A DNA stretch of 26,038 bases from NCBI GenBank assembly GCA_027460605.1, contig JAPZAN010000069.1:1-26038 (forward strand), read 5' to 3'. The notes beneath the pieces were generated by a model. It saw only the letters and a program-made list of their open reading frames with translations. It ran no database searches and was not told the origin of the DNA. A program made the translations under genes and the position numbers. Positions within the stretch are counted from its first letter, which is position 1. Every line of letters starts with the position of its first letter. Source of the DNA: Candidatus Methanoperedens sp. (lineage in GTDB: Archaea > Halobacteriota > Methanosarcinia > Methanosarcinales > Methanoperedenaceae). Of this stretch, positions 1 to 5,832 are shown one piece after another.

Positions 1-65
1 GGATTAAAAGATTGAAATTTAAGGAGAGCATGAATCTATTGAAGAATTTGTTTGTTGAACAATGA
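1..65 (+). CDS. Possible 3' end of an upstream gene
   Basis: From position 3 a frame is open to a TGA at 63-65 and encodes a basic, helix-prone tail ending in NLLKNLFVEQ. Because the window starts here, this may be the C-terminus of a gene to the left. Alternatively it could be an 11-codon peptide starting at ATG 30, which has an AAGGAGAG Shine-Dalgarno-like stretch just upstream. No family can be recognised from so few residues. Confidence 0.35.
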   Translation, partial: IKRLKFKESMNLLKNLFVEQ

Positions 66-76
66 ATTCGAGTATT

Positions 77-135
77 GTAACTTATTACAATAGCATGAAA
101 TAAGTTACCAACGGTTTTTAATAGGCGTTGGTAAC
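77..135. promoter_or_regulatory. Two overlapping perfect inverted repeats
   Basis: GTAACTTATT (77-86) is the exact reverse complement of AATAAGTTAC (99-108). GTTACCAACG (104-113) is the exact reverse complement of CGTTGGTAAC (126-135). Both pairs have 10-bp arms and 12-nt loops, and they share the five bases GTTAC at 104-108, so as RNA only one hairpin can form at full length at a time. As DNA, the three GTAAC/GTTAC half-sites are evenly spaced. The element lies 3' of the possible upstream gene and about 33 bp ahead of the TATA box of the gene at 238. It could be an operator for a dimeric regulator or a terminator/attenuator; the sequence does not decide. Confidence 0.6.
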
Positions 136-167
136 TACCTTTATACCTATTACACCTTACCAAAGAC

Positions 168-180
168 TTTAAATAATATA
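168..180 (+). promoter_or_regulatory. TATA box and SD for the gene at 238
   Basis: TTTAAATAATATA is a good archaeal TATA box. A start of transcription about 25-30 nt downstream (near 200-208) would leave a 30-40 nt leader. This fits the strong Shine-Dalgarno GGGAGGT at 224-230, which lies 7 nt before the ATG. Confidence 0.55.
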
Positions 181-237
181 GATGCATGATTTTATCTGAA
201 GGGAAGTATCCTTTATTATGAATGGGAGGTAAAAAGA

Positions 238-744
238 ATGGGAACAGGAAAAATTAATGTTTGGATAAGAGAACCAAATGATTGTACCGTTTCAGAAGTG
301 GATGGATATGCGTGGGCTAGCACATGTTGCGCTCGGAAGCCCCAAATCTACCAGGCTCCCCTTAAAAAAGGGCATGCAGAGATAGAAGTACCACCCGGAT
401 GCTATGTGGTGAATGCAAGTTGGAAACCAGGTTGTTGTGGTACGCCCAAGGAAACTATGATCATTGTTGGTTGCGGAGATACAGCCTGTGCTAACTTGAT
501 CAGGGAATATGCCGGTGCTCCGATTAAACGACTTCCAGCTCTTGTGAACCATGCCAGAGAGGCAAAAATACCAGAAGCAAAAATTAAGGAAATGGTAGAA
601 CTTCTTGAGAAGATAGCCAAGACAGTACCAGAAGAAAAAGTGGAACGTTTTTCAGAAAAAGAGTTAGATCTGAAACGTGAAGTATCAGATGTACCGCATA
701 AGAAAATTCTCGATGAATTTGAAAATATTCTGAAAAGAAAGTAA
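238..744 (+). CDS. Cysteine-rich protein of unknown function with a beta-sandwich-like N-terminal part
   Basis: I do not recognise a named family. The 168-residue product has two parts. Residues 1-85 carry eight cysteines (16, 30, 31, 55, 66, 67, 79, 84), including two CC pairs, and a stretch around 45-63 (HAEIEVPPGCYVVNASW) that resembles the GxYxVxA edge of carboxypeptidase-regulatory/Cna-B-like beta-sandwich domains. Residues 86-168 are charged and helical, possibly a coiled coil. There is no signal peptide or membrane segment, so it is probably cytoplasmic. The CC pairs suggest metal binding, a cluster or disulfides, but no standard motif is complete. The ATG start is well supported by GGGAGGT 7 nt upstream. 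The gene stands alone, followed by a terminator-like hairpin. It is certainly a gene by codon structure and SD; its role is open. Confidence 0.8.
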   Translation: MGTGKINVWIREPNDCTVSEVDGYAWASTCCARKPQIYQAPLKKGHAEIEVPPGCYVVNASWKPGCCGTPKETMIIVGCGDTACANLIREYAGAPIKRLPALVNHAREAKIPEAKIKEMVELLEKIAKTVPEEKVERFSEKELDLKREVSDVPHKKILDEFENILKRK

Positions 745-788
745 AACTATATCTATTCCTCGGGCACTCGGATGTGTGTAGGCTGGTT

Positions 789-824
789 TTGCCTGGCTTG
801 ACCAGGCAATTCCACTCATTTTTT
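789..824 (+). terminator. Hairpin plus T-tract after the cysteine-rich gene
   Basis: TTGCCTGG (789-796), loop CTTGA and CCAGGCAA (802-809) form a perfect 8-bp stem. A T6 run follows at 819-824. It lies 45 nt after the stop codon of the gene at 238 and is best read as its terminator. Confidence 0.5.
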
Positions 825-1017
825 GAATTAATTTATAGACATTGGAATAGATTCAATTGAGGTCTATGTATTACGTGAAATACTTCAACAGGATTGATAT
901 TTTTAGTATATCTAATCAACTGAAAACTATGAAATCTCTTATTAAACATAGGATTTTACATTACTCTCATAAAATCCATCTCCCATCTTAACGGTCAATT
1001 TTTGTTATATGAGCTAA
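825..1017. other. Hairpin-rich intergenic stretch without a gene
   Basis: No credible coding frame is visible. Several short inverted repeats occur: TAGACATTG (836-844) against CAAT and GTCTA (854-857, 862-866) with a small bulge, and GGATTTTA (951-958) against TAAAATCC (970-977) with an 11-nt loop. The composition is AT-rich, in contrast to the island that follows. An unrecognised RNA gene or a mobile-element scar are both possible. Confidence 0.35.
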
Positions 1018-1125
1018 GACACGAGCGCCCCCACCCAGGCGCGCCGCCAGCCGCGCAGCCCAAGCCCGCATCCCTGATAGGGACGGCGCGCCCCGAAGCA
1101 TGGGGAGGCGACCCTGCGCCGTGGT
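1018..1125. other. Abrupt GC-rich island, possible structured RNA or foreign fragment
   Basis: About 105 bp are roughly three-quarters G+C by eye while the flanks are AT-rich. The island contains a perfect inverted repeat, GGCGCGCCG (1038-1046) against CGGCGCGCC (1084-1092). This encloses a smaller hairpin TCCCT-GAT-AGGGA (1070-1082) and is followed by CCCC-GAAGCAT-GGGG (1091-1105). No SRP RNA, RNase P RNA or tRNA signature was seen on either strand. A minus-strand reading frame runs across it, but its Ala/Arg/Gly-rich product looks like a by-product of composition. It ends shortly before a decayed antitoxin gene, so it may be inserted DNA; a nested-stem RNA is the alternative. Confidence 0.4.
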
Positions 1126-1159
1126 TTTCCATTCGCAAGAGGCTTGAAGTGCTTCCATA

Positions 1160-1351
1160 TTGACCACCACAAATCTTATGTTGAAGAGCAGATGTTTACC
1201 ATATCTCAAAAAGGAAGCAGGAGTGAAGAATATTTCAGAAAAAATAAATGAAATCCTGATAAAAATGCTTTTCAAGGAGAAAAAAAGCCTATTCAGGACA
1301 ATGCAAAAGACAGATTTATCCGACCTCAGGGACCATGAGGATAGATTGTAA
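1160..1351 (+). pseudogene. vapB: Remnant of a VapB-type antitoxin gene
   Basis: The 63-codon frame starts at TTG and ends in LFKEKKSLF...TDLSDLRDHEDRL, a C-terminus I recognise from archaeal VapB-family antitoxins that pair with PIN toxins. The N-terminal DNA-binding part reads LMLKSRCLPYLKKEAG in the annotated frame. Reading bases 1183-1195 in the next frame gives a DVYHI-like stretch, and LKEDVYHILKKEAG would be a normal VapB sequence. This looks like one extra base near 1178-1183 and one missing near 1196, two indels that cancel. The start is a TTG without a Shine-Dalgarno, directly downstream of the GC-rich island. The downstream toxin frame starts in a TAATG overlap, as in intact vapBC operons. 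Family call is from motif recognition; the decay is inferred. Confidence 0.6.
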
Positions 1352-1464
1352 TGCTGCTGGATTCATTTGCATGAATGGAATATTTCATGGGGATTCATAA
1401 AGGTCGGAAAGCGATGTTTGATAGCGCCCTTGTAAGGGTTCATTGCGAAAGCGCGCTTTTGTAA
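1351..1464 (+). pseudogene. vapC: Remnant of a VapC-type PIN-domain toxin gene
   Basis: The frame starts at the ATG overlapping the antitoxin stop (TAATG) and reads MLLDSFA-stop-MEYFMGIHKGRKAM. PIN toxins of this group begin MLLDSxAWIEYFMG with an Asp at position 4 and a Glu near position 10 in the metal site. Here the expected tryptophan codon TGG at 1372 is TGA. After about 22 recognisable codons the similarity fades and the frame stops at TAA 1462-1464, so about four fifths of a normal 130-residue toxin is missing. No toxin activity is expected. A perfect 12-bp palindrome AAAGCGCGCTTT (1448-1459) sits at the end of the remnant. Confidence 0.55.
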
Positions 1465-1520
1465 AATCCAATCAGAAAATTATATCTATAATGAAATCTT
1501 CTTGATTAAAGGTGATAATT

Positions 1521-1595
1521 ATGGGCGGAGTAATCGGTCCAGCAGAAATGGAAAAAATCAGGAAGAACCAGGAAAAAAAGAAGAAAAGCCAGTAA
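1521..1595 (+). CDS. Possible 24-residue lysine-rich small protein
   Basis: ATG 1521 to TAA 1593-1595 encodes a small basic peptide, MGGVIGPAEMEKIRKNQ followed by a lysine run. An AGGTGAT Shine-Dalgarno-like element (1510-1515) is 5 nt upstream, and a TATA-like ATTATATCTA (about 1479-1488) would give a very short leader. The SD resembles those of its neighbours and complements the 3' end of 16S rRNA. After the stop there is a T-rich stretch (1625-1645) that could terminate it. No family is known to me; the predicted product is a single charged helix. Chance occurrence is possible given its length. Confidence 0.4.
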   Translation: MGGVIGPAEMEKIRKNQEKKKKSQ

Positions 1596-1667
1596 TTAGT
1601 CTATAAATCCGGGAACCTTATTAATGTTTTTTATTTTTTAATTTTATTACAAGTTCAGGTGATATTA

Positions 1668-1997
1668 TTGAGCGAGCCCAAAAAGAAGAAAGAATTCAAA
1701 CTTACAGCTTTAAACACCCAGAACGACATCGTTGAAATTATAGTTGAGGAATGCCAGCATTGCAGGGAACTTATCCCCAGGGTCGGGAACTGCCCGAAAT
1801 GCGGCGCGCAATATTCTCACTTAAATACGGTTGAGAATTTCCAGACCGGCTACCTGCATTATATTTATGAATGCGCCTGCCCCCCTTCCGAACGAAAAGC
1901 CCAGAAAATCCTGAAAATCACTGAAGTTGTGGATGAAAGCAGGATAAATATCAGGAAAAATCTTGCAGACGATTTCTTAAAATCGGGCGGGTATTGA
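1668..1997 (+). CDS. Small zinc-ribbon protein of unknown function
   Basis: The 109-residue product (from TTG 1668) has a classical zinc ribbon near residues 30-48, CQHC-x10-CPKC, and then an aromatic region with a further CAC pair (YIYECACPPSE). The N-terminus is lysine-rich and the C-terminal third is charged and helical. There is no membrane segment. I prefer TTG 1668 to the in-frame GTG at 1659 because AGGTGAT (1657-1663) is a strong Shine-Dalgarno 4 nt before TTG, and it would lie inside the longer version. A long T-rich tract (1625-1645) separates it from the small ORF upstream. Structural Zn ribbons of this type usually bind nucleic acid or protein; the specific role cannot be read. 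Confidence 0.75.
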   Translation: MSEPKKKKEFKLTALNTQNDIVEIIVEECQHCRELIPRVGNCPKCGAQYSHLNTVENFQTGYLHYIYECACPPSERKAQKILKITEVVDESRINIRKNLADDFLKSGGY

Positions 1998-2025
1998 AGC
2001 CACAGCCTGCAGGTTGTACAAACAG

Positions 2026-2748
2026 TCAACTCTTATAACCATATAATTGTTTAGATAATTGTTTAGACAATTTTTTCAACATTTGTGCCAGCACCAGCAT
2101 TGCCAGAATTGCAAAAACCCCAAACAATGTTTCAAGTGACTCAATAACAGAGTAGGGTATAGGATTGCCTGCAAGTTCTAAAAGTCTTAAAAATTTCCAG
2201 ATTATAGCAAAAAACGCCGAGAACTGGAATAACATAAATACTTTAACAAAATTACCCGTCGCCTGCGTTCCAAGCATATACGTTGTGTAAACAGTTATTG
2301 AACTTCCGGTTAACCATACGAGACTTTCAATAACAGCCATAAAATTTTCCAGATTGCCTGGCGCTGTAAAATATACATAAAACCAGATAACAGGAATAAG
2401 TAAAGCTAAAACATACGGGGTATATGTCACCGCCTTTCCGCTGTCTTTCCTGCACAGCTTCATGTAAATCGAGAATAACGCAGATGACATGAAAATTGCA
2501 GACCAGATGCCGAAAATATATCTTATGGAACCTATAAGAGGCGATGTACTGAAATGTCCCAGTTCACGTATCCCGAAAAAAAGAAATGCCATGAATAAAA
2601 AGATCCACGGCGTGCCGCCTACTTTCCATATATTTCTATACCTGTAAGCCATGGCCACAAGAACCAGCGACAGCCACCAAAAAGTATTTGAGAGTATGAC
2701 GTGCCATCCTACGCTTTCTTCAAGTCCATAATACGGGATGTCTATCAT
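2026..2748 (-). CDS. Seven-helix integral membrane protein, unknown function
   Basis: The 240-residue product is almost wholly hydrophobic with about seven membrane segments: roughly residues 19-36, 46-62, 72-95, 108-130, 140-160, 167-185 and 205-225. A short extramembrane start (IPYYGLEESVGWHVIL) precedes them. The tail ends in a repeated KQLS/KQLY, caused by a 12-bp tandem duplication at about 2042-2065. Its topology resembles uncharacterised archaeal seven-helix sensor-like proteins, but there is no attached signalling domain and no bacteriorhodopsin-type lysine that I can place. It is transcribed away from the surface-protein gene at 2869 and does not appear to be in an operon. ATG 2746-2748 is the only good start; no clear Shine-Dalgarno precedes it. 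Confidence 0.75.
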   Translation of the reverse strand: MIDIPYYGLEESVGWHVILSNTFWWLSLVLVAMAYRYRNIWKVGGTPWIFLFMAFLFFGIRELGHFSTSPLIGSIRYIFGIWSAIFMSSALFSIYMKLCRKDSGKAVTYTPYVLALLIPVIWFYVYFTAPGNLENFMAVIESLVWLTGSSITVYTTYMLGTQATGNFVKVFMLFQFSAFFAIIWKFLRLLELAGNPIPYSVIESLETLFGVFAILAMLVLAQMLKKLSKQLSKQLYGYKS

Positions 2749-2868
2749 GTAATTAATTAATATACATCCGACTATTTATTCCCTTCTTACTTTTCCATAG
2801 TCAAAGTTCTCTCCCCGAAAAGGTTATTTACCATACAAGCCGATATTATTCAGGAGGAAAGGGAACAT

Positions 2869-3984
2869 ATGAATAAAATAATAAAATTAATCGCGATAGT
2901 TCTTGCACTAACGATGCTGTCGCTGCCGGTTCTCGGTGAGATGAATAGCGGCAATGGGAACAGTATGGATGCGGGCAGGAATGATTCGAACAGGAATGAT
3001 TCGGGCAGGGTGGATTCCAGCAATAACGACAACGTCTCGATGCACGAAAAGGCAAGAGAAATGTATGATAACGGAAGCAGAATGCGAGACAATGAGGGCA
3101 TTATGGGAATGGGATTCATGCACCGCGAAGACAACAACTACGGCAGCTACGTAACCTTTTCAGTGGACAATACTACCGGAAATGTGTTGAATTTCGGCAT
3201 CTCAGGCATCGCTGTCTTTGATTCAATAAAAATCCAGGGATTCGATTTTAAGGCTTCAAGAACAGAGGGGGCAGAGACAAAAATTTCCAATAAAGATGGT
3301 TCTATCGTTATCCATATCCACGATAATCCTGCCGCTGTAATCGAAATCAATGCAGATACCAATACCACTTTGATATTTAATCTTGCAACAGGGGTAGCCG
3401 CAACAAAACAAGATAATATAGTAAAGATCATAGCAGGAAACATTACAGCATTCATTGTTTCAGAAAAGGCAACTTCAATAAATATTGCAGGAAGCCATGT
3501 CAGTATTAACACAGATAAGGGGAATACGGTATTCAGGGCTTCTCCTGTCAATATGCCCCATGATAATGTGGAAGAGCGGTTCATGGGAGAAGTGATGACA
3601 AAGCGGGCGGGAGCTGAAGTCTCAGTTGGAAAATCTGATAAATCCTCGATTGTCAACTATTCAGAAGATATGAATGTCACAGTGGAATCAATACAGAGTA
3701 ACCATATAGTAATGACTGAACTGGAATTGTATAATGCTTCCGAATCCTCATTCTGGCTTAACATGACCGGAAGAAACAAAGTACAGGCGATGATGTATAT
3801 TGCGAATTTCTCAACGCGCCAGGTGGACGTCGTGGTAGGGCCGGCAACCCCGACCTCAACGAACATGACAACAGCAGTAGAAACAACAACAGCAACAACA
3901 ACCCCAAAAACACCTGGGTTTGAGATAGCGCTTGGAGCGCTTGGCACTGTAGCCGCTGCATACATGATGAGACGGAGAGTATAA
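2869..3984 (+). CDS. Secreted surface glycoprotein with PGF-CTERM anchor
   Basis: The 371-residue product starts with a signal peptide (IIKLIAIVLALTMLSLPVLG, cleavage near residue 23). A low-complexity Asn/Asp/Ser region (25-60) with a repeated NDS unit follows, then a beta-rich domain (about 90-325), a threonine-rich stalk (about 326-348), and a terminal PGFEIALGALGTVAAAYMM-RRR. That end is a PGF-CTERM tail: Pro-Gly-Phe, one helix, arginines, the signal processed by archaeosortase A. About a dozen N-x-S/T sequons indicate N-glycosylation. The mature protein should be outside the cell, anchored by a lipid. The beta domain is not one I can name; its repeated short strands (NTTLIFNLATG, GNITAFIVS) suggest a beta-helix or beta-sandwich. 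AGGAGGA (2852-2858) gives a strong SD. A strong hairpin terminator follows directly. Confidence 0.85.
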   Translation: MNKIIKLIAIVLALTMLSLPVLGEMNSGNGNSMDAGRNDSNRNDSGRVDSSNNDNVSMHEKAREMYDNGSRMRDNEGIMGMGFMHREDNNYGSYVTFSVDNTTGNVLNFGISGIAVFDSIKIQGFDFKASRTEGAETKISNKDGSIVIHIHDNPAAVIEINADTNTTLIFNLATGVAATKQDNIVKIIAGNITAFIVSEKATSINIAGSHVSINTDKGNTVFRASPVNMPHDNVEERFMGEVMTKRAGAEVSVGKSDKSSIVNYSEDMNVTVESIQSNHIVMTELELYNASESSFWLNMTGRNKVQAMMYIANFSTRQVDVVVGPATPTSTNMTTAVETTTATTTPKTPGFEIALGALGTVAAAYMMRRRV

Positions 3985-4064
3985 GGGTCTTTTTGGCAGC
4001 CATGGACTAAGGAATTATGCTGTCTTGGAATGGCTGGCCAAAATACCCCCATTTACTTTTTTTT
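3985..4064 (+). terminator. Long imperfect hairpin with T8 after the surface-protein gene
   Basis: The arm 3985-4003 pairs with 4030-4049: AGCCAT with ATGGCT, TTTTGGC with GCCAAAA across one bulged G, and GGGT with ACCC. A T8 run follows at 4057-4064. The left arm begins right after the stop codon at 3984. The pairing can be read directly; the terminator function is inferred. Confidence 0.6.
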
Positions 4065-4160
4065 CTATGATTTGCTGATAAGTGAGACCTTGTCTTCAAA
4101 TCGCAACGTGCCGTAACTGTTTGAAAAGCGAATCAAAATTCCCTATCCAGATTCAACTTA

Positions 4161-4181
4161 GAGAAAGTATAATACTCTCTT
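4161..4181 (+). promoter_or_regulatory. Promoter with palindrome ahead of herA-thiC
   Basis: AGTAT-A-ATACT (4166-4176) is a perfect odd palindrome with partly symmetrical AGA/TCT flanks, and it overlaps the best TATA-like sequence (AAGTATAATACT). It lies about 27-35 nt before ATG 4201, which has no Shine-Dalgarno, so the operon transcript is probably leaderless. A regulator bound to the palindrome would block TBP. No TPP riboswitch-like leader can exist in so short an upstream segment. Confidence 0.45.
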
Positions 4182-4200
4182 GAATTAATTTTGATACACA

Positions 4201-5832
4201 ATGGCGAAGGACTCAATAGGCGTAATATTCGGAAAAACCAGTTCATTGAATTTCAGGTTCGCTGTTTCTGACAGCCTGGCAACCAGAAGGTCTGATTACA
4301 TTAAGGTCTGGCATGAATCCGACGGCTGGACTCTTGGACAGGTCTCAACAATCACAAGCTCAAACGAGGATTTTTCGGTTGAAGAAGCGGTAGATGTAGC
4401 GGAAGGCTCATCGAACATAGGCGACATGAATGAACATATACTCGCAGACGCAACCGTGATAGGAGTCCGGGATAAGGAAGGGGTGCTTCGCGCCCCCAAA
4501 TCCCCGTTCAGTCCAGGGGACAAGGTTTTCAAAGCTGATGAGTTGCTGATTAAACAGACCCTCGGGCTGATGCGCGGGGATGTCTATATCGGCCTCCTTG
4601 ACGGGCAGAATGTCCATGTAAATCTCGATGCCAATAATCTCGTGCAGAAGCACTGCAGCATCCTCGCAAAGACAGGCGCAGGAAAATCTTATACCGGCGG
4701 CGTTATTCTTGAAGAACTTCTCGATAAGAACGTGCCGCTTCTGATAATCGACCCGCATGGTGAATATTCGGCATTGAAATTCCCGAATGATGATAAACCC
4801 GCTTCTTTTGAACGATACGGTATAACCCCAAAAGGTTACGCCACACAGGTAACAGTGTACACCCCCGCGAATAAACTGCTCAACCCTGCCGCCGATTCTC
4901 TTTTCAGGTTAAACGGCATAAACCTTGGCATAAAAGAGTTCACGCAGCTTTTCTCTGAAGACAGGTCGCAGAACGAGACCGGCATACTTTATGAAGCGGT
5001 TTCAAAACTCAAGGCTGAAAAAGAGAAATATACGATTGACGATATCATTTTTGAAGTGGGGCAGAATAAAAGCAAGGTCAAATGGAACGTGATCAATAAG
5101 CTTGAAACGCTAAGGGAAACGGGATTATTGTCAGATAAAGCCACTACAATCAACGAGCTCGTCCAGGAAGCCAGGGCATCAATCATTGATATGAAAGGCG
5201 TGAACCCCGACCTCCAGGCAATGATTGTGTCCAAATTATGCACCGATATTTTCGATGCGCGAAAACTCAATACCATTCCTCCGTGCATGCTTGTGCTGGA
5301 GGAAGCACATAATTTCTGCCCTGAAAAAGGATTCGATAGGACCGTGAGTTCTGATATTCTCAGAACGATTGCTTCCGAAGGACGAAAATTCGGTCTCGGG
5401 CTCATGGTTGTTTCGCAGCGCCCTGCACGTGTGGATAAGAACATACTCTCGCAGTGCAATACGCAGATAATAATGAAGGTGACAAACCCCAACGATTTGA
5501 AAGCCATAAGCAAAGGTCTTGAAGGCATAAGCTCTGACGTCGAGGAGGACATCAAGCGCCTTTCGCCGGGCGTGGCGATGATAGTCAGCACGTATATCGA
5601 ACGCCCGATACTGGTGGATATCAGGACGCGAAAGAGCAAGCACGGTGGGGCAAGCGTGCCGGTTGTTAAAGTGCCCGTTGCCGAAAAGCAAAAAGATGTA
5701 CCACAAACGCAGGAACCTGAAGTAAAGATTGAACAAAAAAAAGAACAAGCCGGCAAGGAAATCGTAAAAAAACCAAGGACTAAACGTGAAATGAAATGGT
5801 ATCAAAAAATGTTCGGGTCGAGGAAGGAATGA
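4201..5832 (+). CDS. herA: HerA-family DNA-translocating ATPase
   Basis: The 543-residue product has the HerA/FtsK-superfamily layout. An N-terminal HAS-type beta-barrel region (about 1-145) is followed by Walker A AKTGAGKSY (156-164), the DPHGEY motif (184-189) typical of HerA, Walker B LVLEEAH (363-369), and the SQRP...NTQIIMKV sensor region (405-427). The tail (about 480-543) is a Lys/Glu/Gln-rich linker ending in a basic segment. HerA hexamers pump DNA with the nuclease NurA during end resection beside Mre11-Rad50. None of nurA, mre11 or rad50 is near, so this may be a HerA paralogue (DUF87 ATPase) with another role. ATG 4201 has no SD and is probably leaderless. The end overlaps thiC by ATGA. 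Confidence 0.85.
   Translation: MAKDSIGVIFGKTSSLNFRFAVSDSLATRRSDYIKVWHESDGWTLGQVSTITSSNEDFSVEEAVDVAEGSSNIGDMNEHILADATVIGVRDKEGVLRAPKSPFSPGDKVFKADELLIKQTLGLMRGDVYIGLLDGQNVHVNLDANNLVQKHCSILAKTGAGKSYTGGVILEELLDKNVPLLIIDPHGEYSALKFPNDDKPASFERYGITPKGYATQVTVYTPANKLLNPAADSLFRLNGINLGIKEFTQLFSEDRSQNETGILYEAVSKLKAEKEKYTIDDIIFEVGQNKSKVKWNVINKLETLRETGLLSDKATTINELVQEARASIIDMKGVNPDLQAMIVSKLCTDIFDARKLNTIPPCMLVLEEAHNFCPEKGFDRTVSSDILRTIASEGRKFGLGLMVVSQRPARVDKNILSQCNTQIIMKVTNPNDLKAISKGLEGISSDVEEDIKRLSPGVAMIVSTYIERPILVDIRTRKSKHGGASVPVVKVPVAEKQKDVPQTQEPEVKIEQKKEQAGKEIVKKPRTKREMKWYQKMFGSRKE

Noticed and set aside
1018..1125. SRP RNA, RNase P RNA or tRNA in the GC-rich island
   Set aside because: None of the conserved cores (SRP domain IV loop, RNase P conserved core, tRNA T-loop) could be found on either strand.
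988..1275. 95-codon minus-strand frame across the GC-rich island
   Set aside because: It runs antisense through the antitoxin remnant; its Ala/Arg/Gly-rich middle follows from local composition and no SD or domain is visible.
2042..2065. Tandem 12-bp duplication as a possible CRISPR-like or functional repeat
   Set aside because: Only two copies, in frame at the end of the membrane-protein gene; a local slippage duplication explains it.
5796..5828. Earlier ATG for thiC
   Set aside because: It lies inside the herA coding end; ATG 5829 has the SD and the typical ATGA coupling.
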